Shown in pieces: positions 44,717-54,676 of a stretch of DNA of 64,000 nt. Below the pieces are notes generated by a model. It was not told the DNA's origin. It made no database searches and saw only the letters and a list, made by a program, of their open reading frames with translations. Each line of letters begins with the position of its first letter. Position 1 is the first letter of the stretch. This DNA is from Scytonematopsis contorta HA4267-MV1 (GTDB taxonomy: Bacteria; Cyanobacteriota; Cyanobacteriia; Cyanobacteriales; Nostocaceae), in contig JAHHIC010000054.1 in NCBI GenBank assembly GCA_019359035.1, positions 62,001 through 126,000 on the forward strand, in the 5' to 3' direction. A program made the translations under genes and the position numbers.

Positions 44717-44736
44717 GTCAAAATTAAGTCACAAGT

Positions 44737-46065
44737 ATGAGCGCAAAACCGAAGATAATTGTCCTGGATGACGACCCCACAGGTTCTCAAACTGTCCACA
44801 GTTGCTTACTTTTGATGCGGTGGGATGTAGATACTTTAAGACAAGGTTTACAGGATAGTTCACCTATATTCTTTGTGCTTACTAACACTCGGTCTTTAAC
44901 TCCAGAGTCGGCAGCATCAGTTACTAAAGAAGTTTGTGTTAATCTCAAAGCCGCTATTAAAGCAGAAGGAATAAAAGATTTTCTTATTGTTAGCCGTTCC
45001 GACTCGACTTTGCGGGGACATTATCCTATTGAAACAGATGTTATCGCAGAACAATTAGGCCCCTTCGACGCTCATTTTCTCGTGCCTGCTTTTTTTGAAG
45101 GAGGACGTATCACTCGTGACAGTATACATTACCTAATTGTTAACGGTGTACCCACACCTGTTGATAAAACTGAGTTTGCTCGTGATTCTGTGTTTGCCTA
45201 TCAGAATAGTTACTTACCTAAATATGTAGAAGAAAAAACTCAGGGAAGAATACCAGCCAAATCCGTCGAACGATTTTTACTACCTGACATCCGCAATGGA
45301 ACTTTAGAACGCTTAATCAAACTTAATAATAATCAGTGTGGTGTGGTTGATGGAGAAACCCAGGCTGATTTAAATGCCTTTGCTAGAGATATTAAAGATG
45401 CCGCAAGTCAGGGTAAGCGTTTTTTGTTCCGCTCTGCTGCCAGTATTTTAACCGCATTGGCTGCTTTACCGGAACAATCTATCCCCGCCGAAAATATGGC
45501 AGAGTATGTTAGAAAAGGTAAACCTGGCGCAGTTATTGTGGGTTCGCATGTCAAAAAGACTACTCAGCAGTTAGAAAAATTATTAGAACAAGACGGCACA
45601 ACTGGGGTAGAAGTAAATGTATCACAGTTACTAGGAGATACAAATGATGCATCTGCTAAACTGAAGCAGGAAGTAATTGGAAGAGTCCGCTCAGTACATG
45701 ATGGCGGTAAAACTCCAGTAGTTTATACTAGTCGTCAAGAATTGACTTTTGAGGATATTGAAACTAGGTTAGATTTTGGCTTCAAAGTTTCCCAATTATT
45801 AATGGATGTTGTCCAGGGTTTACCGAATGATATAGGATTTTTAATCAGCAAGGGTGGCATTACTTCCAATGACGTTTTGAGTACTGGTCTGGATTTAACC
45901 TCGGCACGTTTACTCGGTCAAATTTTAGCCGGTTGCTCGATGGTAATTACCCCAAGCGAGCATCCTCTGTTTCCAAATTTACCAGTGGTGCTTTTCCCAG
46001 GTAATGTAGGTGACGAATTTGCCTTGGCTACAGTCTATCAAAGACTTAATAAAAAAAGTCCGTAG
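44737..46065 (+). CDS. Four-carbon acid sugar kinase family protein (OtnK/DUF1537)
   Basis: 442 aa, the normal length of the family. The N-terminal substrate domain opens with IIVLDDDPTGSQT (about 7-19) and contains SRSDSTLRGHYP, a hallmark of the group. The C-terminal nucleotide domain has ISKGGITSNDV and LFPGNVGDE. Members phosphorylate C4 sugar acids such as threonate, erythronate or related compounds with ATP. No partner aldolase or epimerase gene lies nearby, so the pathway here is unknown. It follows the two-helix membrane protein with a 20-bp gap. The start is the ATG at 44737. Confidence 0.87.
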   Translation: MSAKPKIIVLDDDPTGSQTVHSCLLLMRWDVDTLRQGLQDSSPIFFVLTNTRSLTPESAASVTKEVCVNLKAAIKAEGIKDFLIVSRSDSTLRGHYPIETDVIAEQLGPFDAHFLVPAFFEGGRITRDSIHYLIVNGVPTPVDKTEFARDSVFAYQNSYLPKYVEEKTQGRIPAKSVERFLLPDIRNGTLERLIKLNNNQCGVVDGETQADLNAFARDIKDAASQGKRFLFRSAASILTALAALPEQSIPAENMAEYVRKGKPGAVIVGSHVKKTTQQLEKLLEQDGTTGVEVNVSQLLGDTNDASAKLKQEVIGRVRSVHDGGKTPVVYTSRQELTFEDIETRLDFGFKVSQLLMDVVQGLPNDIGFLISKGGITSNDVLSTGLDLTSARLLGQILAGCSMVITPSEHPLFPNLPVVLFPGNVGDEFALATVYQRLNKKSP

Positions 46066-46106
46066 TTTATATTGTTCATTTTTGAATATTTTTTTGGGTG
46101 GTGTTG

Positions 46107-47921
46107 ATGAATCCTGATTCTACTATCCGTGATTTCGAGCCGAATTCTACGTCAAAAAAAGATGTAGAGTCAAATTCTGCAATTCCTGACGCCACACAAT
46201 CAAATAATACCGTTTCTCAGGAGTCAAATTATATTCCCCCACTTTATAATGACGAAGATGATTTTCTGCTTAAGTTTTTACGCTCAAACTCTGTAGCTGA
46301 TAATACCGAGCAAGAACAGCAAGAACTTCTACCAGAAAATATTACAGCAGAAGAAAATTATGTAGAGTCATCAGATTCTTCTCCCCATGAAACTGAAGCT
46401 GTTTCACAGGTTAATTTCCCCACTGTCGAAAAAGAAGGAACTTTAGCGGACAATTCTGTAGTCAATAGCACCCAATCTTACTCTTTTGCTTCTGAGGAAT
46501 TTTTACAGGAAAGTCCTGTGATTAGTGATTTACAGCAAAATTCTCCTATCGTTACAGATGAGGTGACTTTACAGAAAGATGCCGTTACTGATACTATACA
46601 AACTGACTTTTTTGTGACGGAGGAAATTTCACAGAAAACTTTTGTACCCGATGATACAAATTTAACTTCTCGTAACCTGAAAGATGAGGTAATTTCACAG
46701 GAAAATAAAGCGGCTTATGAGACTCCGGTTGATTATAAACCTGAGGCTAAAATCATTTCACAGCCAAACACTGTAAGTGATGACGGAATTTTTGATTCAC
46801 CTTTACCTGAGTCCGAGGTAAATTTTGTTCTTCAGTATTTACATCCGCATCCTGTGCAAAAAAATACATCATCAGACGTAGAGTTAATTTCTCCTGTGGT
46901 TGATGTTAAGGAAATTAAGGAAAATTTAATTACTGAGAAGTCCACGACTGGAAATTTAAATACTGATAACTCAGCTATTGAAAATTCCGCGACTGAAACT
47001 TTAATTACTAATAACTCAGCTATTGAAAACTCGACAACTGAAACTTTAGCTACTGACAACTCGACTATTGAGGACTCAATAACTGAGGACTCAACAACTG
47101 AGAATTCGACAACTGAGAATTCGGAAACTAAAGAAGAAATAAAATTCAATCCTTTGTTGGATATCGACTCAGAGTTTCCCGAACTTCCAAACACGCTTAA
47201 CAAAAATATCCAAGTCCAACTCAGAAGCGAAGGCGAAAGGCTGTTATTAATTTTACCAACCGAAGCCCAAGCTCCCAGTTCTGAATATAGTTGGAGTGAT
47301 ATTTGGCAACAACTTCAACTACGTCTAAAAGGGAGCGACCGTCTGAGGGTTGAAGGTATAAATGTACATTTGGTAGCTCAGGACAGGCTGTTAGATGCAA
47401 GGCAGCTACAAGCACTAGCTGAAAGTTTAAACTCCGTTCAATTACAGTTAAAATCAGTTTCCAGCAGTCGTCGTCAAACAGCAATTGCTGCAGTCACATC
47501 AGGTTATTCTGTCGAACAAGTACAACTTACACCCACCCTAACAACTGAGCCAAAGATTGCGGGAACACCTCTAGCAGACTCGCTTTATTTACAGATGACA
47601 ATTCGTTCTGGGGTAGAAATTCGTCACCCTGGTACAGTAATTATTTTGGGAGATGTAAATCCAGGTGGTATTGTAATTGCAGAAGGAGATATTTTAGTCT
47701 GGGGTCGTTTACGGGGCGTTGCTCATGCTGGTGTCGGAGGTAACCGTGAATGTTTAATTATGGCTTTGCAAATGGAACCTACCCAATTGCGAATCGCAGA
47801 CGCTGTTGCCAGAGCACCAGAGAAAAACCCGACGCAATTTCACGCTGAAGTAGCTTATGTTACGGATGATGGAATTCGTATCGGTAGAGCATCTGATTTT
47901 TCCAGAACCCAACCAAAATAA
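46107..47921 (+). CDS. minC: Septum-site determining protein MinC with very long disordered N-terminus
   Basis: 604 aa from the ATG at 46107; a GTG at 46098 is also possible. The conserved MinC part begins only at about residue 365 (NIQVQLRSEGERLLLILP) and ends with the beta-helix domain (GVEIRHPGTVIILGDVNPGG, GDILVWGRLRG, AHAG). MinC blocks FtsZ ring formation away from mid-cell, working with MinD and MinE. The first 360 residues are acidic, Ser/Thr/Glu/Asn-rich and without fold, and about 272-344 are short repeats of the NSTTEN/NSAIEN kind. The usual MinC length is about 230-400 aa, so this is exceptional. minD follows after 227 bp. Confidence 0.87.
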   Translation: MNPDSTIRDFEPNSTSKKDVESNSAIPDATQSNNTVSQESNYIPPLYNDEDDFLLKFLRSNSVADNTEQEQQELLPENITAEENYVESSDSSPHETEAVSQVNFPTVEKEGTLADNSVVNSTQSYSFASEEFLQESPVISDLQQNSPIVTDEVTLQKDAVTDTIQTDFFVTEEISQKTFVPDDTNLTSRNLKDEVISQENKAAYETPVDYKPEAKIISQPNTVSDDGIFDSPLPESEVNFVLQYLHPHPVQKNTSSDVELISPVVDVKEIKENLITEKSTTGNLNTDNSAIENSATETLITNNSAIENSTTETLATDNSTIEDSITEDSTTENSTTENSETKEEIKFNPLLDIDSEFPELPNTLNKNIQVQLRSEGERLLLILPTEAQAPSSEYSWSDIWQQLQLRLKGSDRLRVEGINVHLVAQDRLLDARQLQALAESLNSVQLQLKSVSSSRRQTAIAAVTSGYSVEQVQLTPTLTTEPKIAGTPLADSLYLQMTIRSGVEIRHPGTVIILGDVNPGGIVIAEGDILVWGRLRGVAHAGVGGNRECLIMALQMEPTQLRIADAVARAPEKNPTQFHAEVAYVTDDGIRIGRASDFSRTQPK

Positions 47922-48148
47922 TTCAAGAAGCAAGAAGGAACAAGGAACAAGGACGTAAGGATATACTCTCAAAAACTTTATTTCTGAGTTTCGAGTTTAG
48001 TAATATAAAATATTTTTATCGAGGCGTGCATCTCGATATATAAAATGTCCTTGCTTCGACCTCAAATTTTGAAAACTAATTTTCCTTCTTTCTTCTTCCC
48101 TCTTTCTTCTTCCTTCATTTTAAATTCCGAATCGAGCGCCGTCAGATC

Positions 48149-48958
48149 ATGACTCGAATTATTGTAATCACCTCCGGTAAAGGAGGGGTGGGAAAGACAA
48201 CAGTCACAGCCAACCTTGGTATGGCATTAGCCAAAGCGGGACGTCAAGTTGCTTTGGTTGATGCCGATTTTGGCTTAAGAAATTTAGATTTGTTGCTGGG
48301 ACTAGAAAATCGTATTGTTTATACTGCGATTGAAGTTCTAGCCAGAGAGTGTCGTTTAGAACAAGCCTTGGTGAAAGATAAGCGACAACCAAACCTAGTG
48401 CTTTTACCTGCAGCCCAAAACCGCACGAAAGAAGCAGTAAGTCCTGAACAAATGCAGCTACTGGTAAACGCCTTAGCACAAAAATATGAGTACATCTTAA
48501 TTGATTGCCCTGCGGGAATTGAAAATGGTTTTAAAAATGCCACCGCTCCCGCTAAAGAAGCTTTAATTGTCACCACACCTGAAATTGCCGCAGTTCGCGA
48601 CGCTGACAGAGTTGTCGGTTTACTGGAAGCCCAAGGTGTCAAGCGGATTAATTTAATTGTTAACCGCATCCGACCCGCAATGGTACGGGCTAATGATATG
48701 ATGTCTGTACATGATGTACAGGAACTTTTAGCAGTTCCTCTGATTGGTGTAGTCCCTGACGACGAGCGAGTTATTGTTTCAACCAATCGTGGCGAACCTC
48801 TAGTATTATCAGAGAATAATCAATCTTTAGCTGCCACAGCCATTGAAAATATCACCCGCAGACTGCAAGGAGAAACGGTCGAATTTCTCGACCTCGACTC
48901 ACCCAACGATAGCATCTTTTCCCGCCTTCGTCGGCTGTTGTGGACAAAGATAGTTTAA
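48149..48958 (+). CDS. minD: Septum-site determining protein MinD
   Basis: 269 aa, full length. It has the deviant Walker A KGGVGKTT (11-18), [18 protein letters not shown] in parts ([16 protein letters not shown]), [11 protein letters not shown] and a C-terminal amphipathic helix (FSRLRRLLW) for membrane binding. It is the ATPase that brings MinC to the membrane and that MinE displaces. The ATG at 48149 is the only sensible start. minE begins 32 bp after the stop. Confidence 0.97.
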   Translation: MTRIIVITSGKGGVGKTTVTANLGMALAKAGRQVALVDADFGLRNLDLLLGLENRIVYTAIEVLARECRLEQALVKDKRQPNLVLLPAAQNRTKEAVSPEQMQLLVNALAQKYEYILIDCPAGIENGFKNATAPAKEALIVTTPEIAAVRDADRVVGLLEAQGVKRINLIVNRIRPAMVRANDMMSVHDVQELLAVPLIGVVPDDERVIVSTNRGEPLVLSENNQSLAATAIENITRRLQGETVEFLDLDSPNDSIFSRLRRLLWTKIV

Positions 48959-48990
48959 TCTTTTACTGTGTTTTGTACACTTTAGTTGGA

Positions 48991-49284
48991 ATGATTCTCG
49001 AATTCCTAGAACGAATTTTCCGTAACCCAGACAACAGTCGCAGTGAAGTTAAACGTCGTCTGCAACTGGTGATAGCCCATGACCGTGCTGATTTAAGTCC
49101 TCAAATGATAGAAAAAATGCGAGAAGAAATTCTCGAAATCGTCTGTCGTTATGTGGAAGTCGAGAAAGAAGGCTTGGAGTTTTCCCTAGAAAGCAACCAA
49201 CGTACTACAGCCTTAATCGCAAATTTACCTATTCGTCGAGTTAAAGAAATAACAGAAGAAGTACCGGAAGTGGTTGATGGTTGA
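48991..49284 (+). CDS. minE: Cell division topological specificity factor MinE
   Basis: 97 aa from the ATG at 48991 ([10 protein letters not shown]), which matches known cyanobacterial MinE starts. A GTG at 48940 would overlap minD and adds a sequence with no counterpart. It has the N-terminal membrane-targeting helix, the MinD-binding stretch ([17 protein letters not shown]) and the topological specificity domain ([16 protein letters not shown]). It stimulates MinD ATPase activity and so restricts MinCD to the poles. Confidence 0.96.
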   Translation: MILEFLERIFRNPDNSRSEVKRRLQLVIAHDRADLSPQMIEKMREEILEIVCRYVEVEKEGLEFSLESNQRTTALIANLPIRRVKEITEEVPEVVDG

Positions 49285-49488
49285 CTGTTGACTGGTGACT
49301 GTTGACGGGTGACTCCTAACTGGTGATTGTTAACCAATGGTTAAATAAGCTAGGTCGTTAGAAACTTACACCCCACAAACAAATATTTCATACTCCTCTT
49401 TATAATTAACTCAACTCAAAGTTTTTATCATATTACAGATACTTCACCTATTTTTAGGTAAACAAACCACACTTGAGTCTTTTATTTC

Positions 49489-49515
49489 CCCCCCTTCCCT
49501 ACAAGGGAAGGGGGG
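49489..49515. terminator. Strong GC hairpin (possible bidirectional terminator)
   Basis: A perfect 12-bp stem CCCCCCTTCCCT/AGGGAAGGGGGG with a 3-nt loop between convergent genes. There is no U-run on the plus side, so it may be a repeat rather than a true terminator. Confidence 0.5.
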
Positions 49516-49547
49516 TAGGGGGGTTAGGTCTGTGTGGTCTAATAGCA

Positions 49548-49585
49548 AAAACCCACTACAACTTTTTAAGTCCATAGCGGGTTTT
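49548..49585 (-). terminator. Rho-independent terminator of the secreted-protein gene
   Basis: On the minus strand the stem AAAACCCGCTA pairs with TAGTGGGTTTT (one G-U pair), about 26 nt after the stop codon at 49612. The U-rich side belongs to the stem and is followed by TGCTATT. Confidence 0.7.
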
Positions 49586-49611
49586 TATTATATTCAATTA
49601 ATACAATTAAA

Positions 49612-50949
49612 TTAACGAACTGCTACCTGAGGGTCACCCCAGACGTTAGTTAATTTTTGACCATAAGTCATTGGTTGGTCAATTTCTGAATTTGTGGTTA
49701 CTGTTTTACCATCGCTGGAAACTTGCATCAATGGCCAATCTTCGTCACCTAGTTTACCAGCACGGAACAGCACCTGGTCTGGTTGAGTTTTACTCCATCC
49801 TAGTAATATCGCAGTATCGTGCTCATAGGCTTCTTGAGCGGGTGCAATACTATTGGTGTTATTTTTTTGTCTGTCCCAAATTACTGCTTGGTCGCTTGCA
49901 TCTGCGCTGCTAAATACCCCTTCAAACTTACGAGCTAAAAAGCGATCACCTTTTTGAGACCAGCTAACTGGAACTAAAACGCCAATTTCTCCTGGTGTAC
50001 CAGTTTGTGTTGACGCGAGTTTTGCTTTCAACAGAGGGTCACGAATTGAAGAAGTTGAAGTTAGTACCCGTAGAGTCTTAGTTTGTCTATCTTCAATAAA
50101 TAAAGCGCTGGTCACTCGACTGTTGTGCATCTCTGGCTTTACTTCCAAAGTTACCCGACTGTAAACAGCATAACGCCCATCAGGAGAACTAACAGGTACG
50201 CTACGGTAATAACGTACACCAGAGCGTCCCTTAGAACCAATTGACTCTTGAGTCGCGTTTATCCATTTCCAAGGAATACTATGGGGACTACCTAAAGGGT
50301 CATCCTGTATTTGCCCTTCTTCGAGAGGTTGGGAATTAGGTGCTTCGTTGCTGCTAGGATGAACATTTCTCAAACTAGGTGAAGTCTTGGCCGCCTTTAA
50401 TGACTTGTCTCCGGCAATGGCTATAGTCACAGTAGCACCGTCTGCTTGCGCCAATGATTGAATTTTTCCAGATTTTAGCCGCTTAATTAAATTTAGTTGG
50501 CTCGCAGTCAAACTATGTGACATAGAGCTTGAAACAGAATGTTCTTGCTCTTCTCGTACGGGAGCAAGTTCAACTGCTGATAAGGAGTCATTAGCTGGAG
50601 CTTTAGATAAAGACTCATCCGCTTCTGCTGAAGATTCTATTTGATAAATTTTTAATACTTCAGGCTGACTAGGAGCAACAGCCATTTTTTGGGGTGTAGG
50701 GTCAAATCCTCCAGGTAAGTAGTAGTCACCTGGAGTCGCTTGTAATTCCTGAGATAGCTCAGGGTTAGAAGCTACCTCTGGTACAGACTTAAGCTCTTCT
50801 GTAGTTGAAGCAACTTGAGCTAACTCTGCTTGTTTTGCTGAGGTGTGACCTGACCCAGCCACTAGGGGTGAAATCAAAATTACAAGGACAACGTACTTAA
50901 AGAATGGTTGCACGCGATACCATCCTGACAGCAAAAGCGGTTTCAGCAT
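49612..50949 (-). CDS. Secreted or lipid-anchored protein of unknown function (cyanobacterial)
   Basis: 445 aa from the ATG at 50949; the frame reaches a TTG at 51006. A membrane helix or signal sequence lies at about 15-35 (FKYVVLVILISPLVAGSG). A Pro/Ser/Glu-rich region follows. The second half (about 225-445) has beta-propeller-like phrases (VSSPDGRYAVYSRV, FIEDRQTKTLRVL, DRQKNNTNSIAP, WSKTQPDQVLFRAG) that recall TolB-type propellers. It is probably periplasmic. No close named family is recognised. The large spacer 50950-52338 lies upstream. Confidence 0.6.
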   Translation of the reverse strand: MLKPLLLSGWYRVQPFFKYVVLVILISPLVAGSGHTSAKQAELAQVASTTEELKSVPEVASNPELSQELQATPGDYYLPGGFDPTPQKMAVAPSQPEVLKIYQIESSAEADESLSKAPANDSLSAVELAPVREEQEHSVSSSMSHSLTASQLNLIKRLKSGKIQSLAQADGATVTIAIAGDKSLKAAKTSPSLRNVHPSSNEAPNSQPLEEGQIQDDPLGSPHSIPWKWINATQESIGSKGRSGVRYYRSVPVSSPDGRYAVYSRVTLEVKPEMHNSRVTSALFIEDRQTKTLRVLTSTSSIRDPLLKAKLASTQTGTPGEIGVLVPVSWSQKGDRFLARKFEGVFSSADASDQAVIWDRQKNNTNSIAPAQEAYEHDTAILLGWSKTQPDQVLFRAGKLGDEDWPLMQVSSDGKTVTTNSEIDQPMTYGQKLTNVWGDPQVAVR

Positions 50950-51884
50950 TTTAATAGACTCTCTAGAGGGGCGGGTGCTGTGTGATAAACAATGCCTAGA
51001 AGGCAATTCGGCGGGCTAACAATACATGTATAACAGGGAACTAACACTTTTATCGAAATAAATTATATTTTTTTTTTCTTTTTTAAACTCCAGCTAAAAT
51101 GTTTACAATCTATTCACATACTTCAACCTTTCGATGCAAGAATCGACATATTTATCTATGAAGATTCACTTAAAGGTTTATAGATAATATATACTTAAGC
51201 AACAATCGTAAAACTACTATATTCGGGTGATACAATACTTTCGGTACGTAAAAATATCAATCACATCATAGATACAAGTTTTACGTAGTAATGCAGCTAT
51301 GGAGGAGTATCAGAACCTGTGTAAGCTGCGGCAGAAAACACCTGCTGTAACTCTACAATAATACGTACATCCGTATAAGCACCACTTACCTGGGATAGAT
51401 TTGTTTCACTTAAGGGCTTTACCATATTTGTAGGCTCAGACTCCTATTGTAAGCGCCGAGTCTTTGAAACGCAAACCCCTGTCAGTACAAATGTTAACCT
51501 CTATTTTGAGTAGAGAGTTGCCAAGAGTATTACAATCCATGACCTATTACCATTTATTAGCTAAATAAGCTAAAAGGGCAGTACACCATTAACAAATTAC
51601 TAAGCGACAACACAGTATATATCAATCGTAGAAAAAAAACCACTTACATCTAGCCGTTTAAAATAATCAAAGTAATTGGAAAATTACATAGCCAATTACA
51701 CCGCTGAAAATGAAGCAAGGAACACTAGTAAAGATGGCTGACAATCTGCATTGTGGCATTTTTGTACTATGGGTTTACTATGGAGCAGATGCAGTTAATA
51801 TCAGCTTACTTTACAATACCTTCGCCATTTTACGAGAAATAAAGCTTTCACCCTCCACCGTTGATTAGGCGTTTCCGTTTTTTT

Positions 51885-52006
51885 AGCTTTGTTGAAAGCT
51901 GTATTAACATCGTCCAGATTTTTCGGGAAGGGGTTTTATTTAAATTCCTGTGGCATCAAGGGTTTCAGCTTTTGCCGTCGGCTGAAAATAAAACCCTTAT
52001 TTTTTC
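51885..52006 (+). ncRNA. Candidate structured small RNA with terminator-like 3' end
   Basis: Three stems in series: AGCTTT/AAAGCT (51885-51900), an outer stem AAGGGGTTTTATTT/AAATAAAACCCTT (51928-51941 with 51986-51998, one bulged G), and an inner stem TTTCAGC/GCTGAAA (51963-51987) inside it. A run of six Ts follows (ATTTTTTC). This is the shape of a short RNA with a Rho-independent end, or of a terminator of a longer transcript from the left. No known RNA family is recognised. Confidence 0.35.
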
Positions 52007-52140
52007 ACGAGTCGTGGGATTTTGCCCGGTTTCTGTGATACTCCATTTTGGCGAAGGTATTGACTTTAAAAACAAAATAATTATAACTCCATAAAGTACA
52101 ATTTTGTTCAACAAAATCCCAACAATTTTATAAAGGTTTA

Positions 52141-52330
52141 CTGATGACTGATGACTGGTGACTGGTGACTGGTGACTGTTGACTGTTGACTGTTGACTGT
52201 CATTAGGCTCCGGAACGATGACGCAATCTCCTTATTATTTATTATGTAGTGAGCGATAATGCTGCTCAGTCAACCGTCAACCGTCAACAGTCAACCCTCA
52301 ACCGTCAACAGTCAACCCTCAACCGTCAAC
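52141..52330. repeat. Heptamer arrays (STRR), units GACTGGT/GACTGTT and TCAACCG/TCAACAG
   Basis: A first array (52145-52200) has GACTGGT then GACTGTT units. After a 60-bp gap a second array (52262-52330) has the complement-type units TCAACCG, TCAACAG and TCAACCC. They are inverted relative to each other, so RNA from here could fold back. The second array ends 8 bp before the fmt start. Confidence 0.85.
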
Positions 52331-52338
52331 ACATTTTT

Positions 52339-53343
52339 ATGAAAATAGTTTTTTTTGGTACTCCAGAGTTCGCTGTACCCACTCTGGAAAAGTTGCTCAA
52401 TCATTCAAATTTTGAAGTCGTGGCTGTTGTTACCCAACCAGATAAACGTAGGGAACGTGGAAATCAGCTAATCCCTTCTCCTGTAAAAGCCCTTGCGACA
52501 TCTCGTAATTTACCTGTGTGGCAACCTCAACGAGTGAAAAAAGACCCTGAAACTTTAACTTTACTTAAGGAATCTGGAGCAGAAGTGTTTGTGGTTGTCG
52601 CTTATGGACAAATTCTTTCCCAAGAAATTTTGGATATGCCAACATTGGGTTGTGTAAACGTTCATGGTTCGATTTTGCCACAGTATCGAGGTGCGGCTCC
52701 TATCCAGTGGTGTATTTATAACGGAGAGAAGGAAACAGGAATTACAACAATGCAAATGGATGCGGGAATGGATACTGGGGACATGCTGTTGAAGGCAACC
52801 ACACCTATTAATTTACTCGACAACACCTTAACTTTGGCACAAAGACTTTCAGATATAGGTAGTGATTTGCTTCTAGAAACACTATTGCAAATGGAAAGGA
52901 ACTCAGTTCAGCCAATAAAACAAGATAATTCTCAAGCGACTTACGCACCATTAATTAAAAAGGAGGATTACTTACTAGATTGGTCAAAAAGTGCCATACA
53001 AATACATAACCAAATCCGGGGTTTTTACCCTAACTGTAGTGTCACTTTCCGAAATCAACCAGTAAAAATCACCGCAACCGCTCCCCTTGGTTCTGCTTAC
53101 TGGGCTGATTTACCACCAGAATTACAAAAACTACAACATAAATTATCTGATTTGTCAATAAAGTCAGCCAATCCAGGAGAAATAGTAAGTATTGCCAAGG
53201 GTGTGGGAGCTGTAGTCCAGACCGGTTCTGGCTTACTGCTTATTCGAGAAGTTCAATTACCTGGCAAACGTCCTCAGTCAGGATGGGATTTTGTTAACGG
53301 TTCACGTCTAACCCTGGGGGAAATTTTTGAGAACGGTAAATAA
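52339..53343 (+). CDS. fmt: Methionyl-tRNA formyltransferase
   Basis: 334 aa from the ATG at 52339 ([17 protein letters not shown]); the frame extends upstream to a GTG at 52249 only through the heptamer array. The formyltransferase domain has [19 protein letters not shown] with the catalytic His, and [10 protein letters not shown] with the Asp. The C-terminal domain (about 210-325) is the OB-fold that binds tRNA. It formylates initiator Met-tRNA with 10-formyl-tetrahydrofolate. No clear ribosome-binding site precedes the start because the heptamers occupy the leader; translation may be affected. Confidence 0.96.
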   Translation: MKIVFFGTPEFAVPTLEKLLNHSNFEVVAVVTQPDKRRERGNQLIPSPVKALATSRNLPVWQPQRVKKDPETLTLLKESGAEVFVVVAYGQILSQEILDMPTLGCVNVHGSILPQYRGAAPIQWCIYNGEKETGITTMQMDAGMDTGDMLLKATTPINLLDNTLTLAQRLSDIGSDLLLETLLQMERNSVQPIKQDNSQATYAPLIKKEDYLLDWSKSAIQIHNQIRGFYPNCSVTFRNQPVKITATAPLGSAYWADLPPELQKLQHKLSDLSIKSANPGEIVSIAKGVGAVVQTGSGLLLIREVQLPGKRPQSGWDFVNGSRLTLGEIFENGK

Positions 53344-53351
53344 AAAGATTA

Positions 53352-53384
53352 ATTGCGAATTGCGAATTGCGAATTGCGAATTGC
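53352..53384. repeat. Heptamer array (STRR), unit ATTGCGA
   Basis: Four to five units of ATTGCGA between the convergent ends of fmt and the DUF6464 gene. Confidence 0.85.
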
Positions 53385-53391
53385 TAACTCC

Positions 53392-53757
53392 CTACTCCCC
53401 ACTCCCTAATTTTTCATAAAAGCGACAAGACTGACAGAGACCTTCTGGGTTAACTGCACAGCGAATGATTTCTGAATGAGCATTGTAGCGGCAGGTGGCA
53501 TCTCCGATGACCCAATGTCCGTTTACTAAAGTTCTCTCGCTGGGTCTTTGAGCTGATTGTACGTATAAGGAAATCTTATGTAAACGATAGCGTCCGGCTT
53601 TTAATTGATAACGATGACGTCGTTCTAATACTGCGTAAGTTTTTCCTTTAAAATCAAGATAATTACCCGGTTGTGGCGTCCAGTCAAGTTTCACGCTACC
53701 GAGAGATTGTTGGGGATGGGTCAAAATCACCTCAGTGGGTAAAGAATCTGGTTCCAT
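53392..53757 (-). CDS. DUF6464 family protein (cyanobacterial)
   Basis: 121 aa. It has a beta-rich body (TPQPGNYLDFKGKTYAVLERRHRYQLKAG in pieces: PGNYLDFKGKTY, LERRHRYQLKAGRY), VNGHWVIGDATCRYNA, then two further Cys in CAVNPEGLCQSC, giving a CxnCxxC pattern that could bind a metal. The family is found only in cyanobacteria as far as I know and has no known function. The start is the ATG at 53757. It converges with fmt. Confidence 0.75.
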   Translation of the reverse strand: MEPDSLPTEVILTHPQQSLGSVKLDWTPQPGNYLDFKGKTYAVLERRHRYQLKAGRYRLHKISLYVQSAQRPSERTLVNGHWVIGDATCRYNAHSEIIRCAVNPEGLCQSCRFYEKLGSGE

Positions 53758-53865
53758 AGGCTTTTGTCAGTGGGTTTAGATTATTACAATAAATTATCCC
53801 AAAATCTCCCCATATTTATAGTGGAGATGAAATCTAGGAGCAGCAGGATGTGGTTTTATATCAAG

Positions 53866-53899
53866 ACCCCCACTCCCCACTCCCCACTCCCAATTCCCC
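53866..53899. repeat. Short heptamer array (STRR), unit CCCCACT
   Basis: About four units of CCCCACT ending in CCCAATT, in the 268-bp spacer upstream of psaC, about 130 bp before its start codon. It could lie within or next to the psaC promoter region. Confidence 0.75.
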
Positions 53900-54004
53900 A
53901 AGTTATTAAATTGTTTGAAGTTATGTAGCTTAATGATTACGATGTCTCAGCCTCTGCGGTAAACTAGCCGTTGATTAGATTCTTTTCTTTTGACGAGAAG
54001 ATAA

Positions 54005-54271
<267 letters not shown>

Positions 54272-54277
54272 CAAAAC

Positions 54278-54395
54278 GTAGGTTGGGTTGAGGGACCTAT
54301 GCCGAAGTGGCACGCTCATAGAACAAGGAGTGTCCGCTTCGGATAACCCAACATCATATGCAAATTGTTGGGTCTCGTTCCTCAAGCCAACCTAC
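54278..54395. mobile_element. 118-bp MITE-like element, same family as 10097-10282
   Basis: It starts with GTAGGTTGGGTTGAGG (54278-54293), identical to the left end at 10097, and ends with a one-mismatch complement (54380-54395). Inside it shares GTCCGCTTCGGATAACCCA with the other copy but lacks the 15-bp tandem units. The common core plus ends shows that the two form one family. Confidence 0.75.
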
Positions 54396-54570
54396 AACCT
54401 ACAGTTTATTTTGAAAAATAAAAAATAAATAAAATTAAGTAGGTAGGCAGGAATAAAGTCCGCTATGTAAACAAATGTAAAATTGACGAGTGGTGCTCAC
54501 AATAAGCCTTGGCGCTGAAGCGCAACTACAAACCTAAAGTAATTTTTTTCCACCGACTTACTTATTTTTG

Positions 54571-54608
54571 GAAAAAGGGGGCAATTATCAATAACAGCTC
54601 CTTTTTTC
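54571..54608 (+). terminator. Terminator-like hairpin upstream of glmS
   Basis: GAAAAAGGGGGC pairs with GCTCCTTTTTTC (12 bp, G-U pairs included), with a 14-nt loop and a U-rich 3' arm. It could end psaC transcripts, or act as an attenuator in a long glmS leader. It lies about 70 bp before the glmS start. Confidence 0.65.
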
Positions 54609-54676
54609 TTTACCAAATTGGGGAGGATATGCTAACTAAGTACTAGTTGAATCCTCAGCACGGAGTAGTGTGAACC

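Larger units (their letters stand above)
49285..49611. other. Convergent spacer between minE and the secreted-protein gene
   Basis: It holds a short run of GACTGGT/GACTGTT heptamers (about 49279-49330), a strong hairpin at 49489-49515 and a terminator at 49548-49585. No gene. Confidence 0.6.
50950..52338. other. 1.4-kb gene-free region
   Basis: No open frame above about 77 codons looks like a protein. The left part must contain the promoter of the minus-strand gene. Scattered inverted repeats occur (ACGTAAAA 51246-51253 with TTTTACGT 51279-51286; CTCTATTTTGAGTAGAG near 51500). A cluster of hairpins with a U-run lies at 51885-52006. The right end is a run of heptamers (52141-52330). The length without coding is unusual for this window. 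Confidence 0.55.
54272..54676. other. Spacer between psaC and glmS
   Basis: It contains the 118-bp inverted-repeat element (54278-54395) and a terminator (54571-54608), then the glmS leader. No gene. I see no glmS ribozyme, as expected outside Firmicutes. Confidence 0.6.

Noticed and set aside
46832-47203. Minus-strand frame of Ser/Val repeats opposite minC
   Set aside because: Mirror of the low-complexity minC segment; no independent signal.
48319-48786. 155-residue minus-strand frame opposite minD
   Set aside because: Shadow of a highly conserved coding sequence; no family match.
52249-52338. N-terminal extension of fmt from a GTG
   Set aside because: The 30 extra residues come from the heptamer array; Fmt homology begins exactly at [11 protein letters not shown].
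54400-54676. glmS ribozyme or riboswitch
   Set aside because: No ribozyme core recognised; the class is known from Firmicutes. Only a simple terminator-like hairpin is present.
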